This document shows, in pieces, positions 12,738 to 26,273 of a DNA stretch of 64,000 nt (positions within the stretch are counted from its first letter, which is position 1; each line of letters begins with the position of its first letter). Source of the DNA: Acanthornis magna (taxonomy: Eukaryota; Chordata; Aves; Passeriformes; Acanthizidae); contig JAWUZG010000032.1 of the NCBI GenBank assembly GCA_036785705.1, positions 16,611,501 to 16,675,500 of the forward strand, written 5' to 3'. A program made the translations under genes and the position numbers. The notes below the pieces were generated by a model. The model ran no database searches and was not told the DNA's origin. It saw nothing but the letters and a program-made list of their open reading frames with translations.

Positions 12738-12823
12738 AGGGCTTTGAAAGTCAGCAACAAAATTACCAGTCCTTAGTCTTCGGGACATTAGGGGGCACCA
12801 CGACCTCACAGACTTGGAATGAT
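12738..12823 (+). other. Exon-like segment B (possible lncRNA exon)
   Basis: Eighty-six bases between TTTTGTTCCTACAG and GAT|GTAAGTTA, on the same strand as and about 640 bp after segment A. No protein similarity is seen. The pair could be successive exons of a non-coding transcript, or chance. Confidence 0.15.
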
Positions 12824-14600
12824 GTAAGTTAAACCACAGTTACTTTTCCTGTCCAAAGTAAAGAGGAATCAACATAATATAGCAAGATCAACTCCTGGAA
12901 TCATACCCTAGTGCGAGGTTATGATACCATTCTTAATAAAATTTCGAACAGAAGACAACCCAGACATTCAGTAGAATATAGACCACACCCTCCTTTTTCT
13001 AAGAGTAATAAAATTAACAGACTAATGGATGCTATATATACAGCCTGCTTTCAAATCTATTTAAATCTTGAATTTTCCTTCAGGGTTTCATTTCAGCTCA
13101 AGCCTCTAAGGGATCACAGTGTTAGTTCGATCAGTGGAGTGAATCTCTGTATGGACAGGGAGCACAGAGGGAGCTTGAGACAGAGCTGCTTTAAATCCAG
13201 GTGCCTGGATTGGGTATCATGCTTGGGGTAATCACCAAGCTATCAGTCTGCACCAGCAAACACGTGTGTGTTGCACTGATGACGAGTAAATCTCATGCTG
13301 CTACAGGGGACATTACCAGTCTTAGATGAAGACATGCAGACATGGCAGAGGATTTACTTAGTAGTTGATTTACTTAGCAGATCTATCCAGGAAGGAATCA
13401 GAAAGATGTGTGTCTGTGTAGAGGGAAGGTGTGTGTCCAGAGGGTTGGTGTGCTTGAAGAGGGACAACAGCTGTGACTTCAAGCACTGATTTGCAGGCCT
13501 GAAAAACAAGATGCCTTGCTATTGATCCTCTACAGCTGACATGATGGTGTGTTTGATGAATCAGAGATAAGAAGCTGGATAACAAGCTTATAAGCAAGAT
13601 GCCTGTCATTCCTGGAAGATTGACACTGGTCTCCCTAGTGTTCTTACAGTTTGACCTAGACAACTGAGGCCTTCTTGTATCTGCTCTGAGGGATAATTTT
13701 CAATGGAAATCTACACTGTAAAAAATATCCACATGTAACATTGAAGAATATATATTCTACCGCATAAAATGAATAATACAATAGTAGTGTGCTTTGAGTA
13801 AGGATGAAGTAATCAAACAATTAAAATGTCACGATGGAAGATGACTAGCAGTAGGGCAAAGTATGCCATAATACATGAGAAACTCATCTAATTTAATTAA
13901 GTGGAAAGTATGACTCACAGTCTTTGGAGCTGGGCTGGGGAGTGACTGGATTCCACAAAGTAGAGCAGCGTTTTGTTGCTACACTTTCTAATTTCACTGC
14001 TGCCTGAATATGGACACCTTAGTAAAAAGCTTGCCCTGACTGGAAGCTGTGGTTAGAACTAATGGAGTATCTGAGGTCCTGGCTAGCGCAGGAGGCTGAC
14101 TGGGGCAGTCAGTAGCTGTCAGAGAGTTATCACTCCTCTACAGCCTGAAATAGCAAAGAGGGTCAGTGTTTCAGCCTATAAACCTGCACGCATGATGATT
14201 AAGATCTGGGTTGCTATACTGGCAGAAATCTTTTTCTCATGTGATCAGTCGCACAAAGAAAAGATTATTACCCATAGGCACTCTCTCAGACTTTCTGCAT
14301 CTTATTGTACCTATAGATACATATACTACGATTTTATATGTGAATATATAGCCTGTGAAGAATAATACATGTAGGAGCTATAATATAGAACCTGAGAAAG
14401 TACATACATACCTGATTTTATTTATAAGGCCTTATTACACAAAGTATGTGCAACATACTGTACAAAAGTAAATGAAGACCACAGTTTCTCTTTTGAGGTG
14501 CTTGCAGTCCTGAAAATACCCCAAGAAAGTGGCCAAAGGCAGAGTACAGACTAAAGCAGAGCGATCAGCCTGGCAGCCCCACAGTCTTTAAAAACCCAAT

Positions 14601-14665
14601 CTGAATATATATATTCTATACAAATTAAGTTATGGTAATACATATATGTATGGTTATATATATAT
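14601..14665. repeat. AT-dinucleotide-rich tract
   Basis: Interrupted (AT)n/(TA)n runs separated by about 40 bp of AT-rich sequence. No other structure is seen. Confidence 0.6.
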
Positions 14666-17600
14666 AATCAGATGCTCAAACGTTGCTCTTGTGAGGTTAG
14701 TTTCGCTTTCTGGTGGTAATGCATTGTGGAACAAGCTTTACAAGAACACATGCTACTCTTCCCCAAAAAAGCCTCACTCCAAAGCAGAGAGAGGGAGGAG
14801 TATCCTACATCTGCAGCGCCACTGAGCTGAGCTGGAGATCTCTAAGAATAAACTGGCAAATGTCATTTTAAATAAAGATGTTGAATAGGTTGTAAATTCT
14901 TGTCATCCAAGCATTCCTTAGAGAAAGGAAAATAATTTTATTTTTGTTTGGAATATGTTTGTAACTTCTTATAGTCTTTTCACATTCTCACCACTTTCAG
15001 CTTCACAGAACAATGATATTTTATGATGGATATGAGGGAATAGACTTGGCCTCAGAGAACGTAGAGCCTGTGGTCCATTGCTGTTCATACAGCTACAGTT
15101 GGAGTTGATGCCACATCTTTCCACTGCTGGCTTTACCTACTGTGACTAGGCTAAGATTAATGACAAAAAACCCTTATCATGCTTATACTCAAACCTTCAG
15201 TGAGTATGGGTATGAAAATGTCCTTGTCCAGATGGACTTTCAGGGAATTTCTCAGAGAGATTAAGTTCCTCCAGAAAGGGAAGGAGGTAAGAAAATTACT
15301 CTGTACTTGCCTGAAATGAATTTCCAAGATCTTTGAGTAGTTTAAAGTTTTGGGGTTGTAGTCTTTATACACTGAAAGATAGCAGGCTGTTACTGGGAAA
15401 CGTTAGCACTTCCTCAGAAGTGACTTTAGAAGAAAAGTCACTTTGTGAAGTCTCATATCTAGCTGTGCCCTGCAGAACCAGCTTCTCAAAAATCCCCTTT
15501 AGGAGAAGAATCTTCACCTATCCTTCTACTTTCTGGGAGTTAGATCTGCTAAAATTAGTTTAATATCGTATTTTTTTAATATAATTGAATGCTTTGTCAG
15601 AGACCCACTACGTGACACATTCTAGGCTTTCTATACCTCAATGAAAGACTTACCAGTCTCGGTGAACTCTGGCCCTACCTATACACTCTAACATGGAGAA
15701 TTAGAGAAACATGCCAGCATGTGTTGCTACACAACAGCAAAGAGTTGTGAACAGAATTAAAAATTATTTATTAAATGTAAATTATTGAACAATGACACAG
15801 AGCTAGAGAGGCCCAAATGAGTATAAACAGCATGGACACAATGCTGGTCATACACAAGGTTATGCTGTTTTAAAATAGGAAGCCTGTTTTGATTATTTGT
15901 GTCTCAGACGCAAAGTTTGATTACCACAGAGGGAACAGGGAGAACAAAAAGACAAGACATTTTGTCCTGAGAAACAACCCACTTCATTATTTTCTATTCT
16001 TCTCTGTACTGCAGTTGTATCAGCTTTGAAATGGGTAGAGCTGTTGCTAGGTAATCTCCTTTATCTACTTGGTAGCTGAAATTTCAGCCAGGCTGAAAAG
16101 AGTTTTTATATCTCTAACAGCATAAAATTAAATTCTAAGGCATTAATGACTGTTTTCAGTGCAACCCTGCTTATAACTATGGGCCTCTTTCCTGGGACCA
16201 ACCCAACCACTAGCATAAGCAACGCACTTCTGTAGGCTGCGGGTCAACATGATTTAAGTGGTAGCAGCTGCAAGGCCTCCCTGAGCACTTCTCTTATCTC
16301 AGCTGTGTGCATCTGGCTGGAACACCCTTTCTTCTCCACAAGGATTCCTCCCTTGTGCTGAGCAACTGTTTGCGCAGTGGGGCAAGGCTGGGAATCAATG
16401 CAGCCAAAAAACAAACAAATCTTCCACCCCCTCCTTGCTGGGCTTAGCTGGGTCGAGTTCCTCACTCTGGTTTGTTTTGTGGCTGCACAAGCAGTCTGGA
16501 TAAACTCAGAGGGAAATGCAGTGGATGAAAAGGAGCAAGTGGGCATGGCTTGAGCAGGAAAGGAGCTATTCAGGCTGCTATAACATATGCCTGGCTTTGC
16601 CACCAAATACCAAAACAGAGACTCAGATTTTCTAAGGTTTGATATCTACCAAAGAAATTTGGGTCAGCTTTATGTGTAAAACTCAACTAATTAAAGTCAC
16701 AACTCACATTATTAATCCAGATCTTGAAAGAAGCCTGTCATTTATATTTTAACAGAAAAATTTGGGGAGGGGGGAATTTTTATTGTTGTGTCTCTTCAGA
16801 TTTGCAATATAGAAAAGACAAAGATAAACTCAGGACAGTTCTCACATAACCACAGTCAGCAAACTATGGTTATATCCCTTGTTGTTCCTGATCTAGCTAT
16901 GTTTTGTTCCATCTGCTACTGACACCCACCATAAAGAAGCTTTTTTTACTTTTAGGTGGCAAAACCACATGAACAGAAACCGTTAACTGCTTTCTCCCTT
17001 TTTTATGGGGTGAGGGCTACAAAGGACGGTTCAATTACATTCATCTACTGTTTAATGTAAAATATTATTTTCTTCAACATGAACTATAGCATCCAAAAGA
17101 CTGATAAGTAAAGGTGTATCCGGTTTTGACAGCATGAATCACATTGGAGATAAAGTAATTTCTGCCATTGAAGGAGAGGGTGGCCTGCAGTGAGTACTTG
17201 CCAGCCCCACAGATGCACTCCAGCTCATCTGTGGTGGTACAGGCAATCTACCACCTGGCCTATTTATTGTTTCTTCTGTCTTGTAGAGAAGCAACCTGGA
17301 GCCAGGCTTGCAGATCTCCCTGTGGGATTGCTGATCTCTTTCTGCCCTAAGGCATGCCACTTCCTTAGCAACTCACAAAAACTCTTCTTCTGCACAGAAC
17401 TCACTTTCAATCACACCTGCTATTGAATAGGTTGCCAAAATATAAGAATTTCAGCCTACTAGCACACTGGCTGAGCCAACACTATGTGTGCACAAAGTAC
17501 ATTTGCTAATTTACTTTCTTAGAAGTTATTTAGAACAACAGTGCAACCTAGAAAAAAGAATCCACTAACCAGGAAGGAAAGCTGGGAATGGAAAAAAGGG

Positions 17601-19616
17601 CTTAGTAGTGGCATTCCCTGAGGGAACTGTTAAGAACTCAAAAGCGATCAGAAAACAAAAAGCCTAACACATAAAACAGTGTAACAGAGAAACCTTCTGA
17701 TAGGACTCCCCAGTGTTTGCATCATCCAGCTGCCTTTTCATAGAAGTAATACATACTGTTAAAGATAGGTTATCTAGCAGGCAGCAGTGACAAGTCATGC
17801 TGCTGACCATAGTTTATGTAACATAATGTTATGTTCAACCCAGGAAACTTTTGGTTCCCAGGTATTATGCAAATGGATATCAGCAAGATACTTAATTCAA
17901 AGTCTCACAGATTGGTAGAGAAACAAATATAGTTTTGTCCCAGTCTTGTTTTGTCTGTTAGCCAAGCTGAACTATTTCTGAAGCAAAGTATTGGCCCTTA
18001 TCTTGAAGCATAGCTCATAAATAATCAAGGACAAAGAGCATGCACATGTGATTTCACAACGGTAAATGCTGATGAATGAATGCCGCAACCAAAAATTCCT
18101 ACAGTGCTACGTAAATTCCAGCAGTCATCAAGTTACACAATTTTTCTGGTTTATATTAACACATAAGGGAAACATGTTCCATGACTCCTCTTCGCTGAAT
18201 CAGTCCCGATCAGTTACCTCACGGTTCAGTCAAAGTGTAAGAAACAGACTTCGGCATTTAGTTGGACTGAAGTCTTTGCAATCATTGTTGATAGGTATTT
18301 TAATAAAAAGATTGTACATACTTACTAAGAACTGCACAGCTGACGATTATTAAAACCTGAATTTTAACAACTTTTAAGCTTGACTTTTTACAACTATTCA
18401 ACCCAGTACAGCCCTACATTAATTTTTGTTTTGAAACACACATTTTATCACTTATGGAGAATTAGTCTTGCATTTTTCCATTGTCTGCGCAGCACTGACA
18501 GTATGAATAATTTTGTTAAAAAGGAATTGGTTTGCCATACTAAAGTATGTACACGTGATTCTTGGTGAATAAAAGAAAGGAACTGCTTTGGCATGTCCTG
18601 TACTCCTAACATTCTATCACATCCTTCTTTACCAGTATTTCTTTTCAAGGTTTGTTGCAAGTAATAAATATAACACATCTCATCAAGTTTTAAAACATCC
18701 ACAAAAATACATACAGCTCTTTGTAAAGTCAGCAAGAACCCTGTGTGAGTGCATGCTAAAATGAAGGCAGGGAGACCAGAATTTCATTTAGCAGTAGCCT
18801 TACTACAGTATTTACTTAATCTATGACTAAAAAGAAAAACAATATCGTTTGCTTTGGAGGCTTGCACATATTGCATCACCTCACCACGTCATGTGCTCTT
18901 TGGTATTCTATAACCCCATCCTCAGGAGCCTACGTAAGCAGCAGGTGATTGATTTTCACCTCTCTTACCAGACACATCAGAGCATTCACAGTTATACTGG
19001 CACTATTTTGCAAGTAATTTGTAATTTTTATTTGCATTTGTTGGCATATTATTAAAATAGATCAGAACCAAATAATAGGACCTAGCTCTCTCCAGTTACA
19101 GATGTTTAATTTTTCTATAATGCCTCCTGTTTAGTATAATTATCTGCTATATGTAGTTTCTGACTTGCCAGTGCCTGAGGTTTGATTTTAAAGCAAGACA
19201 ATTGGTGGTGGCTATTCTGGGTACAGGAGGTATTGCAGAAGACAGCAGCAAGAAATTATAGAAAAAGAAAGTGTAAGGTAATTTACTGTGACATTTTAAA
19301 GGATAAAGGAATGGATGACATCAAAAGAGAATAGGTCAGACAGGCAGCAGAAGTGTCAGCCAGGACCCTGCAGATAACCATTTGGAATTTGAGGCAAACA
19401 GGAATGAAAAACAACAAGGGCAGCTAAAAGAGGACATAACTGAGCTAAATAAGAAGGCTGGTGCCTTGGCAGTACGATAACACAAATGTAGTAAGTCATG
19501 TAACTGAAGACAGAAGATAAGTGGGATCAAAGAATATCTCTGAGAACTGATGAGGTCCAAACAAGGTTTTGCCAGGGGAAGTGTGGTACAGCTGGTGGCT
19601 GTCGAAAATGGTGAAC

Positions 19617-19645
19617 GGGGCGGGGGAGGGAGAGAGGGGGTGGGG
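19617..19645 (+). other. G-quadruplex-forming motif
   Basis: Five G-runs of 3-5 bases with loops of 1-5 bases on the plus strand (GGGG C GGGGG A GGG AGAGA GGGGG T GGGG). This satisfies the usual G4 pattern and is isolated in AT-rich DNA. Confidence 0.6.
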
Positions 19646-22600
19646 ACACGGTTGTAACTTTCCAGGTCCTCTCAGCCGACAAAAGAAAGCTGATGGCATC
19701 GGAGCAGGAGAGATGAAAGGCTTGTAGTTGTACATCTCTTTCTCTAAAGAGAAAAAGAAAACCAAACTAGATCGGTATCAACTATAAATGGTATGCAGGA
19801 AGAGTTTTGGGAAATGGAAAATCACAATATTGCTCAGTGGTGAGAAACTCCCCTCCTCTTCCAGCTGAGGACACGTCACTGGAAAAGTCCCGGCCTGGGG
19901 GAAAAAAAAATCCACTGAGTAAACAAATTGCACAGGCAGTGAAAACAGAAAGCGGAACAAAGTCAAATGATACTTTGCCTTTAAAGGAGTTTATTTTCAG
20001 GTTAGCATTTCCTTGAGTGGCATCAGCTGAATTTTAGACAAGAAAAATCTCATTAGAGTTAAAATGGCTGGTAAACTGCACTGCTGATATTAGTCCATCA
20101 AAAGAAAGCTCATTTATTAAAAATCTAAGATTTCAGCCTGGGAATTCTTGAATTTTCTGCTACTGAGTGTAGTAAAACCATCCCACTGACAAAACAGATA
20201 CCCAGGATTGGGCAAATTTGGGGAATTTTTGTCCCCTTAATTTACACATACTTCCAGACAAGGAAGTTTTCCTTAACAAAACCCTTCCTAACAACTCACT
20301 GGGCATAGATCTTTGTCTTATAAGCAATTCAGTGGTGAGAATTTTTCCAGTATTGTCTATAAAGCAAGCAAGGAAAAAAAATCCTTGGCCACACTGGGAC
20401 AAGAAATACAGTGTTGGACAAAATTCTAGGATTCTTACCTCTCTAACTAGCATTCATAAAAATAAAAATACATGAATTATTACCCTTCTCTGATAAAAAT
20501 CTACTTTCAACAAAGGTACTTCATAATCATTAATCACAGCAACGTTAACTCAAATTCTAGAAACAATTAAAGTGATTACAGTGATTACACTTTCTAGCTG
20601 TAATCTAGGAAAATAATCAAGATAGTTTTGCCACTGCTTTTCTGCTCCCCCACTAAGGAGTGCTGTTGCATCCTGGCAGATGCATGTGACAGTCCAACCC
20701 TTCTAACAAACAACAGCTGCCAGTTGTGTGAGCGTTGCACAGACTGCTCCATCTCCAAACCTATCAATATTATAATAAAAATGTAGTATTTTATTTTCTC
20801 TAAATTCAGGTTCTCTTTAAGTCTCATCAACACAAACACTACTGCATGTTACCCTTGACAGCCAATAACTATTATTTTTTTTTTTAAACCGCCAACCTAT
20901 TCACATCTTCTCAGATTTGGAAAGGAGATCAATGAGGAGTCTTAGGGGGAAGAGGTTATGAGTTTTTTGTTTGTTTGTTGTATGGCATCTAATGTATATA
21001 AATAGTAGAAGGGAACCAGAACCGTAGAAAGGTTTCAAGTTTTGATTATCATTTTTCCTGCTACAAGATAATGGTAACGCTACTGCTGTCACAAAAGGGG
21101 TACAAGGATCTTGACTGCTAAGGTGGAAGCACAGGGCTCAAGTCCATTGATCACATCTCTGCTTTTGGAACTTCAAACAACAGAGAACAATGACAAAAGC
21201 TTTCCCAAGGCTCCAAGCTGAAGGGGCAAAATTTCAAAAAATGAAATTCAGTTGTGTTTCAATTCCTGCATCTGATGCAGTTACTGCATTAAGCTTTCTA
21301 AAAGAGAAGTGGCATGAATTTTTCATGTGTGCTCTTAAATGCATGGCAGGAGATTCCAGGCTGGGGCCAGGGTGGGGACAGAAGTAGAGACAATGCTCAC
21401 AAAAATGTACTAATTGGACTAATTTATGATTTTTCTATGAACGTTCTTTTCTCAAAATAATTTCTGGGCAATAAAGGCAGGTTGTGAGAGCAATGTAAAC
21501 ATGATCTGTTGTTCTTTAAAAGTTGTTTTTTCATGAGTATGCGCTAGTGCTGATCAGGACAAGGTAGCGTGGCATCTGACAGCCAGAACCTGTCATGTTG
21601 GATGACACCTATAACAAGAGGCCTCAACACACTTTTCAGTTTTGTCTAATAGAGTTTGCTAGAAGAACTGATCTCACTCCTCTGGAGAGCCGTTGAAAAC
21701 TTGGAAGCTTTGCCATTTTTTGTCTTCTGACGGTACAACCATGTTGTTTGAAACCCTTTCAAAATAGTTGCATCTGTAACGCTAAGAGGTTTGCTCTTGG
21801 ATTCAACTCACATGCTGTTCCTCACACTGGTAACTCAGTCAAGACCTTACTCATGGCAGTAAGTGCCACCAAAAAGCTGCACGCTGCAGCCAAAGTCTTG
21901 TGTATTTTAGGCACAAGACACACACAAAATTGATTTACTTACTGAACATTTGATGCAGTTAAGCAACACTGGAAAAAAATTTTAAAGGTGAAATGTCAGT
22001 GAAGTTCATTCTTGCTTTGTGTGACCAGGTTTTTTCTCAGCTGTACTAAGGTTTTACCTGGTAAATCTACTTTAAATAGTCCAGATATGGAACTGGATCA
22101 GAGTCAGGGAATATAAAACCTCACAGAGGAGGGAAGACTAAAAATGCACTGAAAGAAGAAGAACCAACCATACCTTCATCAGAAAAAGAATTTCCGCAGT
22201 CAGATCTTACACTAGAAAAAAAATTATCAAACTAAGCTAATTCCTAATGAAGTCACTGGTGGTTCTCAGAGCAGAGAAGTAATTCCTAGTCCATAGCTAA
22301 TTCTGCATCTGGCCTTGGTTAGTGCTATGCACATCATTGTATTTTGTTAATTTTCTTCCTTGATCTTGGCCATCTTGTTACAATGAAAGGTCACTTGGCA
22401 GCTGATAAGGAAAGCAACCAATTGTAATGCCGCATGATTAAGCAAGAAAATATATGCAAGCCATTTGAAGGTCTTGGAAAACCCAAACATGGTTTTACGC
22501 TGCTCGCCAACAGATTAAGCACAAAAGGTTAAAAGAACCTGAAAGTTTTCACTCTCAACATCCGAAAGCTGGAAAGTGCTAGAATTAACACAGAATATGT

Positions 22601-24570
22601 ACAAGAAAACCTGGGCTAGGATCAGAAGGGCAGTACAGAAGTCTGTGGCTGCAGAAGGACCAGCTTCACCAGAAGTTGCAGGGCTGCACGTAGCTCACAG
22701 GCAGTTCATACGGATTTCAAGGGCAGGGCTGGCACCAGAGCTGCGCTGACACAGACACTGGCAAGTGTTACCACCCCTGCAGCAATGGAGGCCAGTATGG
22801 ACAGGGGGCTGCAAACCACAGCAGCCATGTGGTTACAAATCAATATTGATTGTGGGGGCACAGAACAGGCTGACATCATTTCAGCTGTGCCTGCCCCAGG
22901 GATGGCAAATGTACAGGGCAGACACCGGGGAACAGGAGCCACTTCAACAACAAGCTCAGTTAAATCTGCCCTTCAAACAAGCTGATGTGTTCAGACAAAT
23001 ACTAAAAAACCAAATCCAAACAGCGTAATTACTGCTTTCTTCATGCTTGCAATTCACTAGTCAGTCATTCCTTTTTCATCACACGAATGACATCACTGTC
23101 AGAAATTATTGCCCAAGGACCTAGACTGAAACCAGCTCTGCAATCACATTGAAAGGTCTCTGTGCAGATGCAGCAGAGTTTAAATTAGCTTTCAAATTAT
23201 TTTCCCAAATAAGAAACACAATAAGTGAAACACTTCAACAGCAACTAATCACCAGCAATTAAAAACATAAAAGTAATAACTTTATTCTACAGACTCAATT
23301 TTAGTAGGGAATTAGCATTGAATGAGGATTACTGCAAATTAAACACTATCAAAACCCAAGAGTGTACTGAAACACTTAAAAGGCTTCACCTTAGCTTGTG
23401 TGAGTGAAGAGTTGCTGTACATATGTGGCTACACAAATAAGCTTGCAGGCCTTTCCTGTACATTTCAAAAGTACTCACAAATTGCGCAAGATCAACCTTT
23501 GGTGTTCACTCTTGGCATATACCAAACACACTTAGCAAAACTACTGCATCTGCATAATGGACAAGTTCAAACTTTCCCAGGAATAACAAAAGTACTGAGA
23601 GTACAGCTGTTGCTGTGGTGTTAAGCAATCTTTAGTGTCTTCTGGGCCCATGGGATGCAGCAGCAGTTAAGTTCTTTTTCACTCCCCTAACTTCTGTTCC
23701 CTTCTGGAGCCACAGCTACACGCTGGCAGACGGTACCAGAGGGCCCTACCTTGGCACAGCCCACTTCCAGACTTCTGTTGCTAGGGCTGCAAGGCCACAC
23801 ATGAAACACACCCCTGTGCTGAGAGAAAGATATGGCCATGTCGACTCAAAACAGGCCAGAGGCTGGCATTTTGCAAACCAAGGTGGCATTAACATGAATT
23901 ATTTTGTTACAATTCAGTATTGTCTACATGCTGAAGCATGGGGTATCAGTGTCCATCGCTCACTCAGTGTTTTTTTATGAGGTTACGGTGGGGTAGCAGC
24001 TCTGCCCATCATGAACCTGTCTGCTCTTCAACCAGGTACAGCACTTGAGCAGTATTGATGGCTACCTTCATTCCAAGGTTTCTAGGAGCCACTGGTCACC
24101 AAAAGCACCATTACACTTACATAAGATCAGTGTGCTCGTTTCTTTGCTGAAATCTTGTTACAGGGACATTTGTGACCAAAATGGATTGCTAAGAGCGTCA
24201 CCTAAGAGGCTTGTTGCATAGGAACCTTAGGGAGTAGAGAATTCAGCTACTCTCAGGTCTCAGAGGAAACACTTACTGATACAGCAAAATCACTTCTGCA
24301 CACAGTGATGCATATACAAAACCTTCAAGTTATACAAATAAATTATTCCAAAGCACTCATTTTATGTCAGTCATACACCCACGTAATGTCATCACATATT
24401 CGTATTCCTCATGTAATTAGATATTTTCACAACTGGAAAGAAAAAAAAAGCCCAACAACAAAAAAGCAAACCACAAAATAATAGGATCATTTCACACTGA
24501 TGCCATTTAAACTTTTATACCGTGAAAACTATAAAGATTAATAGAGGCACATCACATTTCATCTGAAGGC

Positions 24571-24945
24571 TTTTATTTAGAACTTTGCATATGGATTTGT
24601 TATTATCTGAATCTCAATTATATTCCATGGACTTTATATTCTTCTCGGAAAACAAGTGTCTTTGCTATATGTATTAAATTTACTCTTATCTTAAAACTGT
24701 GTCCTGTAAGAAACAGCAATGTTCTGCGAGTTTATTTGCTGTAACAGCATAGGTAAGAATTACTCTTCAGGCACCAAGTCAACTACTAATAAGCACATAT
24801 GCCTGTAAGCATCAAGCAGGTACTCACAACAATTTTGAATTTGATTGAAAAAAAAAATTAACACTTTACTTAAGACTCATTAGTTTCTCTTAGCCCTCAA
24901 TAAATAGAAAGCGTAAGGCATGTGGAATCCAAATTCTTTAATGGA
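24571..24945 (-). terminator. Candidate BORCS6 poly(A) signals
   Basis: On the minus strand downstream of the BORCS6 stop there is an ATTAAA at 24942-24937 and AATAAA hexamers at 24736-24731 and 24577-24572. Any of these could end the transcript, giving a 3' UTR of about 0.3-0.7 kb. I cannot choose between them from sequence. Confidence 0.4.
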
Positions 24946-25248
24946 GCTAAGCTAAAAAGCACCATCTGCCATTTACCCCGCGGTTTTCAACCGGGACATT
25001 TTCCTTCATCGGTCGCAAAAATTTCCCTTCCTCCAGATCAACACCATCAACACGCTGATCTGGCCACTGATGCCGGCAAGTCACGCACGGGGGAGAGCGA
25101 GCGAGGATGTGCAGGTGGGAGCTGCGGACGCCGTGAGCGGTGGAGCCGCCGGAGAGGGAGAGCAGCAGCCCCAGGCCCCGCTGCCGGCACGGGAGGGGCG
25201 GCGGCGAGGCCGCGGTTCTCCATCCAGCGCCGGCGGCGGCTGGAGCAG

Positions 25249-25848
25249 CTACTTGCAGAGGCCCTCCAGCCGCTCCAGCGTGCCCTTCATATCGCGGATG
25301 CGCTTGGCCAGGGCGGGCACGGGCTGCATAGCGCGGTCCAGCTCCTCGCAGCGCGCCACCAGTGCGTACATGGCGCGGATGCTGAGGTCGGCCGCCTCGC
25401 CCAGGCTCTCCACGCCGTCGCGGTAGGTCTGGATGCAGCCGACACTGAGCGCCGTCAGCGCCTGCAGCCCGCAGTGCACGTTCCGCAGCAGCTCGTCCAC
25501 CTGCGCCGCCACCTGCCCGGCCAGGGCCACCACGTCCTGCAGCGCCCCGGGGTCGATGGCGGGGATGGAGGACCCGCCGCCCCCCGCCGGAGGCTCGCCC
25601 CGCGGGGCGCCGCTCAGCCGGATCCGCCGCTCCAGGTTGTTGGCTACGAACTGGGTGAGGCGCCCCTCGCGCAGCACCGTCCCCTCCAGTTCCAGGGCGC
25701 TCGCCAAAGTCGCCCGCCGCCCCTCCGGCAGCTGCCGCCCCGCCGCCGCCGCCTCCCCTCCGCCAGCAGCGAGGCTGAGCGCCTCCAGGCTCCGCTCGTC
25801 CCGCCCCCGCCCCTCCGGCGGCGCGGCACCCGGGCCCGGCTCCTCCAT
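25249..25848 (-). CDS. BORCS6: BORCS6 (lyspersin), BLOC-1-related complex subunit 6
   Basis: A single uninterrupted 199-codon frame, as in the intronless human gene. Recognised segments, from memory of the family, are RRATLASALELEGTV (44-58), FVANNLERRIRLSGAP (67-82) and a C-terminal helical region (about 98-199) with ALSVGCIQTYRD (133-144) and ARCEELDRAMQPV, ending LEGLCK. BORCS6 is a subunit of BORC, which sits on the cytosolic face of lysosomes, recruits the GTPase ARL8 and so couples lysosomes to kinesins. The ATG at 25848 lies in a strong Kozak context (GCCATGG); the upstream in-frame continuation has no ATG. The N-terminal region is much shorter than the human protein I recall (over 350 residues), though the conserved core is complete. 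It is transcribed divergently from PNRC1. Confidence 0.9.
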   Translation of the reverse strand: MEEPGPGAAPPEGRGRDERSLEALSLAAGGGEAAAAGRQLPEGRRATLASALELEGTVLREGRLTQFVANNLERRIRLSGAPRGEPPAGGGGSSIPAIDPGALQDVVALAGQVAAQVDELLRNVHCGLQALTALSVGCIQTYRDGVESLGEAADLSIRAMYALVARCEELDRAMQPVPALAKRIRDMKGTLERLEGLCK

Positions 25849-25918
25849 GGCGAGCGACGCGTGCCCGCCCGCCGCCACCGCCCACCGGGGCGCGCCGACG
25901 CCTGTTTACGTCTCCCGC

Positions 25919-26212
25919 GATTGGCTGCGGGCAGCGCGGGGGTGCGGCCTCGGCTGTTCGTGCGGCTCCCGATTGGCCGGCGGAGCACCGCCCGCCCGCC
26001 GCGCACTGCGAGCCCGTGACTCGGAGACAGGGGGCGTGCCCGCCCGGATTGGGCGGCCCCCAGGGGAGGCGTGGCCTCGAGTGTTTGTGTCGCTGTCGAT
26101 TGGCTGGAGCGAGGACAGAGAGGCCACCACTCCGCCGCGATTGGCGGCGCGCGGCGGAGAGGGACGGTGCTGGCGCCGTCAGCGCACGGCGGTTGGCGCG
26201 GGGGCGGAAGTG
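25919..26212. promoter_or_regulatory. BORCS6/PNRC1 bidirectional promoter with five inverted CCAAT boxes
   Basis: Between the two divergent start codons (25848 and 26424, 575 bp apart) are five GATTGG motifs, the NF-Y core in inverted orientation, at 25919, 25971, 26047, 26098 and 26139. They are followed by an ETS/GABP-type site, CGGAAGTG, at 26205-26212, and by GC boxes. No TATA box is seen. Clustered CCAAT and ETS sites are the usual make-up of bidirectional housekeeping promoters. Confidence 0.75.
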
Positions 26213-26273
26213 GGCGGGCCCCGCCGGGTAACAACACCGGGGCGCCGCTGGCGGCTCCTCTCACTCCCCCGCC

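Larger units (their letters stand above)
8873..24570. other. RNGTT-BORCS6 intergenic interval
   Basis: About 15.7 kb without a recognisable protein-coding gene. It holds one solo LTR, AT dinucleotide tracts (10902-10925; 14601-14665), a G-rich tract at 19617-19645 and two exon-like segments near 12.1 and 12.8 kb. The rest is AT-rich DNA in which I see no tRNA, no further repeat I can name and no conserved protein segment. Confidence 0.6.

Noticed and set aside
24947..25885. A 312-codon minus-strand frame overlapping BORCS6
   Set aside because: A different reading frame from the recognisable BORCS6 protein; glycine/alanine-rich composition is due to GC content.
24922..26019. A 365-codon plus-strand open frame across the BORCS6 region
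   Set aside because: It is antisense to BORCS6 in a CpG-rich block where stops are rare; its Arg/Pro/Ala-rich translation has no family resemblance and it starts in AT-rich 3' UTR sequence.
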